Source: Propionibacteriaceae bacterium
GTDB lineage: Bacteria; Actinomycetota; Actinomycetes; Propionibacteriales; Propionibacteriaceae
Direction: 5' to 3'
NCBI GenBank assembly: GCA_031272195.1
Contig: JAISUF010000112.1
Coordinates: 1 to 45,871 of the forward strand
DNA length: 45,871 nt
Part shown: one piece after another, positions 25,380-33,856 of the stretch
Layout: each line of letters starts with the position of its first letter
Numbering within the stretch: the stretch's first letter is position 1
Notes under the pieces: model-generated
Database searches by the model: none
The model's input: only the letters and a program-made list of their open reading frames with translations
What the model was told of the DNA's origin: nothing
Program-made: the position numbers and the translations under genes

Positions 25380-25381
25380 CC

Positions 25382-25825
25382 ATGCGCCACTACAACATCC
25401 AGGTCAACGGCACCTCGCACAGCCTCGACGTCGAGCAGACCGGCCCGGACACCTACCAGGTGGCGCTGTCCGACGACTTGGTCGTCGACGTGGTGGTCGA
25501 GTCCAGCCAGGAAGCGGCCCCCGCCGACGGCACCACCCCCGCCGCGCCAGTCCGCCCGGCGGCGCCCGCCCCGGCGCGGCCCGCCAGCGCGCCGAGGGCC
25601 GCCGCTGGCCCAACCGGCAAGGCCTTCACCGCCCCGATGCCCGGCACGGTGCTGTCGGTGGCCGTCGGCGTCGGCGACAGCGTCCGCCGCGGCCAGACGC
25701 TGATGGTCCTGGAGGCGATGAAGATGAAGAACGAGCTGAAGGCCCCCGCCGACGGCACCGTAGCGGCCGTCCACATCCACCCCGGCGACCAAGTCAAGAC
25801 CGGCGATCCGCTGTTCGACTTCTGA
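25382..25825 (+). CDS. Biotin carboxyl carrier subunit of decarboxylase
   Basis: A protein of 147 aa. The N-terminal part (MRHYNIQVNGTSHSLDV) is followed by a Pro/Ala linker (about 45-75) and a biotinyl domain. FTAPMPGTVLSVAV and LEAMKMKNELKAP carry the biotin-accepting lysine K114. It shuttles CO2 from the carboxyltransferase to the beta subunit. The ATG at 25382 is preferred over the in-frame TTG/ATG slightly upstream because AAGGAG lies 6 nt before it. Confidence 0.92.
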   Translation: MRHYNIQVNGTSHSLDVEQTGPDTYQVALSDDLVVDVVVESSQEAAPADGTTPAAPVRPAAPAPARPASAPRAAAGPTGKAFTAPMPGTVLSVAVGVGDSVRRGQTLMVLEAMKMKNELKAPADGTVAAVHIHPGDQVKTGDPLFDF

Positions 25826-25881
25826 GCCTCGGCGCGCCCGCCATGCGCGGGGACGACCGACGCTCCGCCGGGTTCGCGGAC

Positions 25882-26763
25882 TTATGCCGAGCCTGGGCCA
25901 GACGCCCGCCGCAGCCGCTGGCAGCGCGGGCAAAGGTGGGTGCCCCGCCCGGCCACTCGCGTCTTGACGATGGCGCCGCCGCAGCGCGGGCAGGCCTGGC
26001 CCTCGCGCCGGAAGACTTTGGCGAAGTCCAGGTACGCCCCGCGTTTGCCCTCGGCGTCGACGTAGTTGCGGTCGGTCGAGCCGCCCAATTCGATCGACTC
26101 CTCCATCACCGCGCGGGCGGCGTCCAGAATGGCCCGCAGTTTGCGGTCCGACAGGTCGGCGACACGGCTCGACGGGTGGACGCGGGCCGCCCACAGCGCC
26201 TCGTCGGCGTAGATGTTGCCGATGCCGGCCACGACCGACTGGTCCAAGATGACGGCTTTGACAACGGCCCGCTCGTGGCGGCGGGCCCGGCGTCGGAACT
26301 CCGGCCATGGGTTGGCGTCCAGCGGTTCTGGCCCGAGGCGTTTGACGAATTCCAATTCGGCGGCGTCCGCGGCGGGCAGGCAGCGCATCCAGCCGAACTT
26401 GCGCTGGTCGTTGAAGAACAGCCGCGAGCCGTCGTCCAAATCGAATATGACGCGCGTCGAGCGGTCCGGCAGCGCGTCCACCAGCGAGTCGGACGGATGG
26501 CCCGCGCCCCAGCTCTCCCGTCCGCGCACCACCAGTTGCCCCGTCATCTTCAGGTGGACCAGCAAGACCAGCCCGTTGTCGAGGTCCAGCGCCAACAATT
26601 TGGCGCGACGCCGCGCCCCGGTGACGACCGCCCCTTCGACGACCGCCCCGTCGCCGGGTGAGAACGACTTGGCCGTCAGCACCCGGCAGCGCTCGATCCG
26701 CCGCCCCACCACCAGCCGCTCCAGCCCGCGCCGAACCGTCTCCACCTCGGGAAGCTCAGGCAT
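25882..26763 (-). CDS. mutM: Formamidopyrimidine-DNA glycosylase
   Basis: A protein of 293 aa. The start is fixed by the catalytic N terminus MPELPEVETVRRGL (Pro2 nucleophile, Glu3); the frame is open upstream. Further marks: RRRAKLLALDL with the conserved Lys, HLKMTGQL, GIGNIYADEALW (helix-two-turn-helix), and the zinc finger CPRC-x16-CPRC at the C terminus. It removes 8-oxoguanine and formamidopyrimidines and nicks the strand in base excision repair. Converges with the decarboxylase operon; stop codon TAA. Confidence 0.95.
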   Translation of the reverse strand: MPELPEVETVRRGLERLVVGRRIERCRVLTAKSFSPGDGAVVEGAVVTGARRRAKLLALDLDNGLVLLVHLKMTGQLVVRGRESWGAGHPSDSLVDALPDRSTRVIFDLDDGSRLFFNDQRKFGWMRCLPAADAAELEFVKRLGPEPLDANPWPEFRRRARRHERAVVKAVILDQSVVAGIGNIYADEALWAARVHPSSRVADLSDRKLRAILDAARAVMEESIELGGSTDRNYVDAEGKRGAYLDFAKVFRREGQACPRCGGAIVKTRVAGRGTHLCPRCQRLRRASGPGSA

Positions 26764-26894
26764 CGGCCACCCCGCCGCCCGCCAGCGGGCGCCCCAAGGC
26801 CCGTCGAAACCCACGCATGGCCCAATTGTGCACCACCCGGCAGGCCGTGCGCGCTGCGTGCCCTGACGGCGCGTCCAATCGACCAGTCACCGAC

Positions 26895-26900
26895 TAGTCT
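26895..26900 (+). promoter_or_regulatory. -10 element (TAGTCT) of the dead antitoxin gene
   Basis: A TANNNT hexamer ending 6 nt before the ATG at 26907; the promoter signal seems preserved although the gene is broken. Confidence 0.4.
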
Positions 26901-26906
26901 TACCCT

Positions 26907-27209
26907 ATGGCGACCACCGTCACTGGCGCTTATGAAGCCAAGACCCATTTCGGACAGATCTTGGAGCGCGTCCGCTAGGGCGAGCGCTTCGAGATCACCA
27001 AGAATGGCCTAACGGTCGCCACCATCGCGCCCAGCGACGACACCCGCGCGCAGTTGCGCCGCGTCGCCGCCGACCACCACCTGACGGCGTACGACGCCGC
27101 CTATTTGAGCTTGGCCATCGACCTCGACCTGCCTCTGGCGAGCTTGGACCGCGACCTGCGCGCGGCTGCCGCCGAAGCAGGAGTGAGGGTCTTGCCGAGT
27201 TCCACGTGA
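26907..27209 (+). pseudogene. Phd/YefM antitoxin fused by deletion to a PIN-toxin tail, with amber stop
   Basis: The frame from ATG 26907 reads TTVTGAYEAKTHFGQILERV, the start of a Phd-type antitoxin. A TAG at codon 24 (26976-26978) follows, then GERFEITKNGLTVATIAP, the next strand of the same antitoxin. After SDDTRAQLRR it becomes HHLTAYDAAYLSLAIDLDL and LASLDRDLRAAAAEAGV, the last third of a VapC/PIN toxin, and stops at 27207-27209. So the C-terminal part of the antitoxin and the N-terminal two thirds of the toxin were lost in one in-frame deletion, and a nonsense mutation followed or preceded it. The product cannot work as toxin or antitoxin. Confidence 0.85.
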
Positions 27210-27237
27210 GCGACCCACTGGGCGCGCGACGCCACGG

Positions 27238-28083
27238 TCAGGCGTTGGCGCGCCTGGCGCGGGCTTCCAGGGCGGCCAGGGCACTTGGAGATGTGGTGTG
27301 GCAGCCGAGGCGGTGGCCGGCCTTGCCGGCGCCGTGGTAGTCGCTCGAGCCGGTGGCGACCAGGCCGAGGCGGGCGGCGATGGCGGCCAAGGCGCGGCGG
27401 TCGGCGGCACAGTGGTCCTCGTGATCGACTTCGATGCCGTCGAGGCCGTGGTCGGCGGCCAGGGCTGCGAAGGCTTCCTCGGTCAGTTCGGGGCGGGACT
27501 CGCGCCCCCAGGGGTGGGCTATGACGGCCGCGCCGCCGGCCTGGTGGATCAGCCCGATGGCCGGCGCCAGGGGGGTGCAGTAGCGGTCGGCGTAGGCCGG
27601 GCCGCCCTCGTGGAGATACTTGTCGAAGGCCTCGGCGCGGTCGGCGACGTAGCCCAGGGCGATCATCGCGTCGGCCACGTGGGGGCGTCCGACCGACGGC
27701 TTGCCCGCCACGATCCCGGCCAGCGTCGCCTCGTCCACCGGCATGCCCAGCTCGGCCAATTTGGCCAGCATGTCCGGGACGCGGCCCGCGCGGCCCTCCC
27801 TGACGCGGGCCAGTTCGGCGGCGAGGTCGACGTCTGCCGCATCGCACCAGTAGCCGAGCAGGTGGACGCCGACGCCGTTCAGCCGCGTCGAGATCTCGAT
27901 GCCGTCGACGACGCGCACGCCCAACCGCTGGCCCGCGCGGCGGGCCTCGGGCAGGCCGGCGAAAGTGTCGTGGTCGGTCAGGGCGACCACGTCCAGGCCG
28001 GCGCGGGCCGCCTCGGCAACCAGCTCGGCGGGCGTGTCGGTGCCGTCGGAGACACACGAGTGGGTGTGGAGGTCGATTCTCAC
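27238..28083 (-). CDS. PHP-domain metal-dependent phosphoesterase
   Basis: A protein of 281 aa. PHP motifs are all present: DLHTHSCVSDGTDTP, ALTDHDTFAG, VDGIEIST, VIAHPWGR and TGSSDYHG (metal-binding His/Asp/Glu). Stand-alone PHP proteins of this type (TrpH/RNase AM-like) act as 3',5'-nucleotide bisphosphate phosphatases or 5'-3' exoribonucleases in other bacteria; the activity here is inferred. The GTG start at 28083 overlaps the stop of the upstream gene by 4 nt, so the two are co-translated. Confidence 0.88.
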   Translation of the reverse strand: MRIDLHTHSCVSDGTDTPAELVAEAARAGLDVVALTDHDTFAGLPEARRAGQRLGVRVVDGIEISTRLNGVGVHLLGYWCDAADVDLAAELARVREGRAGRVPDMLAKLAELGMPVDEATLAGIVAGKPSVGRPHVADAMIALGYVADRAEAFDKYLHEGGPAYADRYCTPLAPAIGLIHQAGGAAVIAHPWGRESRPELTEEAFAALAADHGLDGIEVDHEDHCAADRRALAAIAARLGLVATGSSDYHGAGKAGHRLGCHTTSPSALAALEARARRANA

Positions 28084-28808
28084 AAATCGCACCGGTGGTA
28101 GGGCAGCAGCGAGGCGGCGGCGCGGTCGACCAAGAACGTCGTGGCGTCGCGTCCGCGCACGCGGGCGGCCGGCGAGCGCGGATCGCCGTCCAGGGCCAGC
28201 CTCAGCGCCTCGGCTTTGTCCTCGCCGCGGGCCAGGCACCAGACCTCGGTGGCGTCGGACAGGGCCGAGGCGGTCAGCGAGAGGCGCTCCGAGGGTGGCA
28301 GCGGCGAGTCGAGCACGGCCGCCACCTTCGACGACGAGCGGGCCGCCGGATGCCCCGGGAAGAGCGACGCGACCTGGCCCAGGCCGCCGATGCCGAGCAG
28401 GCAGACGTCGAAACGGGTGTCGCCCAACTCCTTGGCGTAGGAGTCGGCCGCGGCGGCCGCGTCGAGGTAGCCCTCCGAGCCGGGCATCGGATGGGTGTGG
28501 GCCGGGTCGAGGGCGAACGATCCGGCCAGGGCGGCCAGCGTCCGCGTGGCGATCCGCTCCGGCTCGGGCGTGCCGATGAAGCCCTCCTCGCCCCACCACA
28601 AGTCGAGGCGGGCCGGGTCGACCGGGGCGTTGGTCAGCAGCTCGCCCAGTTCGGCGTACACCGCCAGCAGCGTGCGGCCGCCGGTCAGGCACAGCGTTGC
28701 CCGCCCGCCGTTCGCCTGCAGCGCCAAGACGCGGTCCAACAGGCGGCTGGCCGTGTTGTGGGCCAGCGCCGCCGCGTCGAGGTGTCGCACGACTTGGGTG
28801 TGGGTCAT
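28080..28808 (-). CDS. 6-phosphogluconolactonase homologue with altered active site
   Basis: A protein of 242 aa that aligns end to end with Pgl/DevB: LTGGRTLLAVY, LDLWWGEEGFIG, HTHPMPGSEG, LLGIGGLGQVASLFPGH, and ARVRGRDATTFLVD. In active enzymes the second block reads W-G-D-E-R and the fourth G-x-G-x-D-G-H. Here the Asp and Arg of the first are Glu74 and Gly76, and the Asp and catalytic His of the second are Leu143 and Gln145. The fold should persist but lactone hydrolysis is doubtful. It may be a degenerate paralogue or may bind a sugar phosphate. ATG preceded by AAAGG; a TAGACT -10 lies about 35 nt upstream. Confidence 0.82.
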   Translation of the reverse strand: MTHTQVVRHLDAAALAHNTASRLLDRVLALQANGGRATLCLTGGRTLLAVYAELGELLTNAPVDPARLDLWWGEEGFIGTPEPERIATRTLAALAGSFALDPAHTHPMPGSEGYLDAAAAADSYAKELGDTRFDVCLLGIGGLGQVASLFPGHPAARSSSKVAAVLDSPLPPSERLSLTASALSDATEVWCLARGEDKAEALRLALDGDPRSPAARVRGRDATTFLVDRAAASLLPYHRCDL

Positions 28809-28866
28809 CGGGGCCTTTCGCCGGTTCGAGGGTCAGTCTAGCCTCCGTTGGACCGGGCGCGGGCAG

Positions 28867-28900
28867 CGAAAAGGGGCGTCCGGCTGGCCGGACGCCCCTT
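28867..28900 (-). terminator. Rho-independent terminator of hppA
   Basis: On the minus strand a 13-bp perfect stem (AAGGGGCGTCCGG / complement) with a 4-nt loop is followed by TTTT. It starts about 10 nt after the hppA stop codon. This is the clearest intrinsic terminator in the window. Confidence 0.85.
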
Positions 28901-28909
28901 GGGGAATCG

Positions 28910-31426
28910 CTACTTGGCGATTTCGGCGAAATCCTCGCGCGTCAGCATCGGCTGGTCGATGCGCATCTTGAAGAACGAGCGCCAGCAGAAGAACACCGAC
29001 ACCAGGAAGAACACCGCCGCGATGACGCCTGTGACCGGCGTCATCAGGGCGCCGGCCGGGCGCAGGCTGGTGGCCAGCGTGACGGCCAGCATGCCGAACA
29101 GCGTGGTGAACTTGATGACGGGGTTCATCGCCACCGACGAGGTGTCCTTGAACGGGTCGCCGACCGTGTCGCCGACCACCGAGGCGTCGTGCAGCTCGGT
29201 GCCCTTGGCGGCCAAATCGACCTCGACGATCTTCTTGGCGTTGTCCCAGGCCCCGCCGGCGTTGGCCATGAAGATGGCCTGGTAGAGCCCGAACATGGCG
29301 ATCGAGACCAGGTAGCCGACGAAGAAGAACGGCTCCAGGAAGGCGAACGCCAAGGTGGCGAAGAAGATGCCCAGGAAGATGTTGAACATGCCGTTTTGGG
29401 CGTAGCGCGTGCAAATGCTGACGACCGCCCGGGAGTCCTCCACACTGGCCTTCTCGGAGCTGGTGTCGAGGTGGATGTGGTCCTTGATGTACTCCACGGC
29501 GCGGAAGGCGCCCGTCGTCACCGCTTGCATCGAGGCGCCGGAGAACCAGTAGATGACCGCGCCGCCGGTCAGCAGGCCGAGCAGGAACGGGGCGTGCAGC
29601 AGCGACAGGTTGCTCAGCTGGGTGGCGTCGAGCTTGTCGGTCAGCGCCATGATGATCGAGAAGATCATCGTCGTCGCGCCGACGGCGGCCGTGCCGATCA
29701 GCACCGGCTTGGCGGTCGCCTTGAAGGTGTTGCCCGCGCCGTCGCCGGCCTCCAGCAGGTACTTGGCCTTGTCCCAGTCGGGCGTCACGCCCATGTCCTT
29801 CAACTCGGCGTCGATGTTCGGCACCGACTCGATGCGGCTCAGCTCGTAGACCGACTGCGCGTTGTCGGTCACCGGGCCGTACGAGTCGACCGCGATGGTG
29901 ACCGGGCCCATGCCCAGGAAGCCGAACGCCACCAGGCCGAGGGCGAACACCGACGGCGCCAGCATCAGATCGGCCGGGAAGAACAGCGAGACGACGTACG
30001 AGGCCCCCATCAGCACGATGATCGCCAGGCCCAGCCAGTAGGCCGAGAAGTTGCCCGCCACCAGGCCGGACAGGATGTCGAGGGAGGCGCCGCCCTTGTT
30101 GGCCGACTTGACGACCTCCTCGACGTGCTTGGCCTTGACCGACGTGAACACCTTGACCAACTCGGGGATCAACGCCCCGGCCAGCGTGCCGAAGGAGATG
30201 ATCAGCGACAGCTTCCACCACATCGTGGTGTCGCCGCCGACTTCGGGGATCAGCAGCGAAGAGACGATGAACGTCAGGATGATCGACACCCCAGAGGTGA
30301 TCCAGACCAGGGACGTCAGCGGCGTCTCGAACTCCATCTCGTCGGCGCCGGCGAACTTGGACTTCATGATGGCGGTGTTGACGGCGTACGAGATGCCGGA
30401 GGCCACCAGCATGATGGCGCGGATGAAGAAGATCCAGATCAGCAGGTTGGCCTGGGTGGCGGCCTCGGGGACGGCCAGCAGGATGAACGTGATCAGCGCC
30501 ACGCCGGTGACGCCGTAGGTCTCGAAGCCGTCGGCCGAGGGGCCGACCGAGTCGCCGGCGTTGTCGCCGGTGCAGTCGGCGATGGTGCCGGGGTTGCGCG
30601 GGTCGTCCTCGCCGATCTTGAAGATGATCTTCATCAGGTCGGAGCCGACGTCGGCGATCTTGGTGAAGATGCCGCCGGCGATGCGCAGGGCCGAGGCGCC
30701 CAGCGACTCGCCGATGGCGAAGCCGATGAAGCAGGCGCCGGCGATGTCGCGCGGCAGGAAGGAGAGGATCAGCAGCATCATGATCAGCTCGGTCGAGATC
30801 AGCACCATGCCGATGCTCATGCCCGAGCGCAGCGGGATGACCGACACCGCGTAGGGCTTGCCGGGCAGCGCCGCGTGGGCGGTGCGCGAGTTGGCGAAGG
30901 TGTTGAGGCGGATGCCGTACCAGGCGATCGAATAGGAGCCGGCCATGCCGATGACGGAGAACAGCAAGATGACGATGACCTTGCCCCAGTTGCCCGCCGT
31001 CGTGCCCTCCAGGAAGCCGAAGTAGATGGCGATGACCGCGCCGATGAAGGCGAACAGGATGAGCAGGAACTTGCCCTGCTGGACGAGGTAGGCCTTGCAG
31101 GTCTCGTAGATCAGGTCGGAGATCTCCCGCATCGAGCGGTGGACGGGCAGCTTCTTCAAGTTGAGGTAGCTGACGATGCCGAACGCGAATCCGCACAAGC
31201 AGATGGCGATGCCGATCAGCAGCAGCGTCAAGCCGTTGACGGCCCCGCCGAAGAACGTGATGGAGAGCAGCTGCTCGGGGATGGGCAGGTTCACCTCTGA
31301 GATGTGTTCGGAGCCGGTTTGGGCGGGGGTCTCGCCGCCGGACGAACAAGCGGTCAGCACCAGGGCCAGGGCGCCCAGGATGCCGACCACGCCCAGCCGT
31401 GACGGGCGCATGATCGTTTGTTTCAC
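28910..31426 (-). CDS. hppA: Membrane-bound, ion-translocating pyrophosphatase
   Basis: A protein of 838 aa with 16 or so transmembrane helices. Substrate motifs: GEDDPRNPGTIADCTGDNAGD, VDSYGPVTDNAQ and DTVGDPFKDTSSVAMNP. It hydrolyses PPi and pumps H+ (possibly Na+) across the membrane. The motif GNTFKATAKP has Lys at the position that marks K+-independent enzymes (Ala in K+-dependent ones). The extra N terminus looks like a lipoprotein signal: basic start, hydrophobic run, LVLTACSSGG. The GTG at 31426 is chosen because AAGGA lies 6 nt upstream; an ATG at 31411 is the alternative. Stop TAG, followed by a terminator. Confidence 0.95.
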   Translation of the reverse strand: MKQTIMRPSRLGVVGILGALALVLTACSSGGETPAQTGSEHISEVNLPIPEQLLSITFFGGAVNGLTLLLIGIAICLCGFAFGIVSYLNLKKLPVHRSMREISDLIYETCKAYLVQQGKFLLILFAFIGAVIAIYFGFLEGTTAGNWGKVIVILLFSVIGMAGSYSIAWYGIRLNTFANSRTAHAALPGKPYAVSVIPLRSGMSIGMVLISTELIMMLLILSFLPRDIAGACFIGFAIGESLGASALRIAGGIFTKIADVGSDLMKIIFKIGEDDPRNPGTIADCTGDNAGDSVGPSADGFETYGVTGVALITFILLAVPEAATQANLLIWIFFIRAIMLVASGISYAVNTAIMKSKFAGADEMEFETPLTSLVWITSGVSIILTFIVSSLLIPEVGGDTTMWWKLSLIISFGTLAGALIPELVKVFTSVKAKHVEEVVKSANKGGASLDILSGLVAGNFSAYWLGLAIIVLMGASYVVSLFFPADLMLAPSVFALGLVAFGFLGMGPVTIAVDSYGPVTDNAQSVYELSRIESVPNIDAELKDMGVTPDWDKAKYLLEAGDGAGNTFKATAKPVLIGTAAVGATTMIFSIIMALTDKLDATQLSNLSLLHAPFLLGLLTGGAVIYWFSGASMQAVTTGAFRAVEYIKDHIHLDTSSEKASVEDSRAVVSICTRYAQNGMFNIFLGIFFATLAFAFLEPFFFVGYLVSIAMFGLYQAIFMANAGGAWDNAKKIVEVDLAAKGTELHDASVVGDTVGDPFKDTSSVAMNPVIKFTTLFGMLAVTLATSLRPAGALMTPVTGVIAAVFFLVSVFFCWRSFFKMRIDQPMLTREDFAEIAK

Positions 31427-31734
31427 CTTTATTCCTTACCTAGGTTGGGTTGGCCGCTCAGTCACTGAGTCGCCGAAGTTCCATCTTAAGCCCACCACTA
31501 GGCAGTTGTGCGCATCGACCAGTTGGTGGCGCGGTCTTGGCGCGTCGCCGGGGCCGGGGTTCGGCGGCGGGCGAACCAGCGGCGCGGCGTCTGGCGCGCC
31601 GCGCGGCAGTGTGTTCGCCGCCCGATGCCGCCCGCCTGGCGTCGGCGGCCCGTCGCCGGGGGCGTCATGCGTTGTCAGAGGGGCAAGGGGTGGGACGGGT
31701 CGCGTCGGGCCGGATTTTAGGTAAGATGTCCGTT
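31427..31734. promoter_or_regulatory. Divergent control region between hppA and sufR
   Basis: 308 bp without a gene. It holds the hppA leader, an exact palindrome CTCAGT-C-ACTGAG (31457-31469), a GC-rich middle without readable features, and at its right end TAAGAT (31722-31727), 7 nt before the GTG of sufR. The palindrome is a candidate regulator site; which regulator cannot be said. Confidence 0.5.
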
Positions 31735-32418
31735 GTGAAAAACGGGTCGGGTGTCGGTGCGGCCGACGCGCCCGTCGAGGAGTCCGACGCCTCGACCAGG
31801 GTGCGGGTGGTGCGCTCGATCCTGCGCCACGGCCCCTCGACCGCCAACGCGCTGGCCGAGCGGCTCCAACTCACCCCCGCCGCCATCCGCCGCCACTTGA
31901 CGGTGTTGGTCGGATCGGGGCAGCTGAGCAGCCGCCAGCAGCGCGTCTACGGGCAGCGCGGGCGGGGCCGTCCCTCGAAAGTCTTCGAGCTGACCGACGC
32001 CGGGCGCTCGCAGTTCTTCCAGGCCTACGACGAGCTGGCCGTCCAGCTGCTCGGCTACCTGTCGCGCGTCGCCGGGCCGCAGGCCGTCAAGGATTTCGCC
32101 GCCCAGCGGACCGCCGAGGTGGAGTCGCAGTTCGGCGCCATCCGGCCGGCCTGCCAATCCCCGGCCGAGGCCCTGGTCGAGGCCCTGACACGGGAGGGTT
32201 TCGTCGCCTCGCTGCTGCCGGTCGCCTCCGGCGAGCAGCTTTGCCAGTACCATTGCCCGGTGGCCCACGTCGCCGCCGAGTTCCCGCAGTTGTGCGAGGT
32301 GGAGACGGAGGTCTTCTCCCGGCTGCTGGGATCGCACGTCCAGCGCCTGGCCACCATCGCGCACGGCGACGGGGTGTGCACGCTGCACATCCCGCGTCCG
32401 GTCGAGAAAGGAAACTGA
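31735..32418 (+). CDS. sufR: SufR-type Fe-S cluster-sensing transcription repressor
   Basis: A protein of about 227 aa. The N-terminal winged helix-turn-helix ([31 protein letters not shown], wing [13 protein letters not shown]) resembles DeoR/ArsR-like SufR. The C-terminal half has cysteines spaced C-x3-C-x12-C-x27-C (in [25 protein letters not shown]), which I recognise as the [4Fe-4S] ligand spacing of mycobacterial SufR. It should repress the suf operon when its cluster is intact. The GTG at 31735 fits a leaderless mRNA with -10 TAAGAT; an ATG at 31726 is in frame but overlaps that hexamer. Confidence 0.88.
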   Translation: MKNGSGVGAADAPVEESDASTRVRVVRSILRHGPSTANALAERLQLTPAAIRRHLTVLVGSGQLSSRQQRVYGQRGRGRPSKVFELTDAGRSQFFQAYDELAVQLLGYLSRVAGPQAVKDFAAQRTAEVESQFGAIRPACQSPAEALVEALTREGFVASLLPVASGEQLCQYHCPVAHVAAEFPQLCEVETEVFSRLLGSHVQRLATIAHGDGVCTLHIPRPVEKGN

Positions 32419-32419
32419 G

Positions 32420-33856
32420 TTGAGCAATGTCGCGGCGCCCGGAACGGGGGCCACCCAAGACGAGCACTTGGAGGCGTTGGGGTCCTACCAGTACGGCTGG
32501 CACGACTCCGACGCCGCCGGGGCGTCGGCCCGCCGCGGCCTGGACGCCGACGTGGTGCGGGGGATCTCGGCGATGAAGGGCGAGCCCGAGTGGATGCTAG
32601 ACATTCGCTTGAAGGCCCTCGACTATTTCCGGCGCAAGCCGATGCCGACCTGGGGCGCCGACTTGGGCGAGATCGACTTCGACCAGATCAAGTACTACGT
32701 CCGCTCGACCGAGAAGCAGGCCCAGTCCTGGGAGGACCTGCCCGCCGACATAAAGAACACCTACGACCGGCTCGGCATCCCCGAGGCCGAGAAGGCCCGC
32801 CTGGTGGCCGGCGTGGCCGCCCAGTACGAGTCGGAGGTCGTCTACCACAAGATCAACCAGGAGTTGGAGCGCCAAGGCGTCGTCTTCCTCGACACCGACA
32901 CCGGCCTGAGGGAGCATCCCGAGATCTTCCGGGAGTACTTCGGCTCGGTCATCCCGATCGGCGACAACAAGTTCTCCGCCCTCAACACGGCCGTCTGGTC
33001 GGGCGGGTCGTACGTCTACGTGCCGCCGGGCGTCCACGTCTCCATCCCGCTGCAGGACTATTTCCGCATCAACACCGAGAACATGGGCGAGTTCGAGCGG
33101 ACGCTGATCATCGCCGACGAGGGCAGCTACGTCCACTACGTCGAGGGCTGCACGGCGCCGATCTACAAATCGGACTCGCTGCACGCCGCCGTCGTGGAGA
33201 TCATCGTCAAGAAGAACGCCCGCGTGCGCTACACGACCATCCAGAACTGGTCGACCAACGTCTACAACCTCGTCACGAAGCGCTCGACTTGCGCCGAGGG
33301 GGCGACGATGGAGTGGATCGACGGCAATATCGGCTCGAAGGTGACGATGAAGTATCCGGCCGTTTACCTGATGGGCGAGCACTCCCGGGGCGAGACTCTG
33401 TCGATCGCCTTCGCCGGCGAGGGCCAGCACCAGGACGCCGGCTCGAAGATGGTCCACCTGGCGCCGCACACGTCGTCGTCGATCATCTCCAAATCGGTCG
33501 CCCGCGGCGGCGGCCGCTCGTCCTACCGCGGGCTGGTCCACGTCAGGCCGGGCGCCCACCACGCCGCCTCGTCGGTCAAGTGCGACGCGCTGCTGGTCGA
33601 CTCCATTTCGCGCTCCGACACCTATCCCTACGTCGACGTGCGGGAGGACGACGTGTCGATGGCCCACGAGGCGACCGTCTCGAAGGTCAGCGAGGACCAG
33701 CTCTTCTACCTGATGAGCCGCGGCATGGGGGAGGACGAGGCGATGGCCATGGTGGTGCGCGGCTTCGTCGAGCCGATCGCCCGCGAGCTGCCGATGGAGT
33801 ACGCCTTGGAGTTGAACCGATTGATCGAGCTGCAGATGGAAGGGGCGGTCGGATGA
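32420..33856 (+). CDS. sufB: Fe-S cluster scaffold SufB
   Basis: A protein of 478 aa. Signatures: [58 protein letters not shown] (Cys for cluster/sulfur handling) and the C-terminal [18 protein letters not shown]. SufB, SufC and SufD form the scaffold on which clusters are built. It begins with TTG, one base after the sufR stop, with AAAGGA upstream. No intein interrupts it, unlike mycobacterial sufB. Confidence 0.96.
   Translation: MSNVAAPGTGATQDEHLEALGSYQYGWHDSDAAGASARRGLDADVVRGISAMKGEPEWMLDIRLKALDYFRRKPMPTWGADLGEIDFDQIKYYVRSTEKQAQSWEDLPADIKNTYDRLGIPEAEKARLVAGVAAQYESEVVYHKINQELERQGVVFLDTDTGLREHPEIFREYFGSVIPIGDNKFSALNTAVWSGGSYVYVPPGVHVSIPLQDYFRINTENMGEFERTLIIADEGSYVHYVEGCTAPIYKSDSLHAAVVEIIVKKNARVRYTTIQNWSTNVYNLVTKRSTCAEGATMEWIDGNIGSKVTMKYPAVYLMGEHSRGETLSIAFAGEGQHQDAGSKMVHLAPHTSSSIISKSVARGGGRSSYRGLVHVRPGAHHAASSVKCDALLVDSISRSDTYPYVDVREDDVSMAHEATVSKVSEDQLFYLMSRGMGEDEAMAMVVRGFVEPIARELPMEYALELNRLIELQMEGAVG

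Noticed and set aside
28697..31300. Very long plus-strand frame opposite hppA
   Set aside because: Shadow of hppA; sequence is low-complexity (His/Asp/Gln/Arg) and has no family match, whereas hppA is unmistakable.
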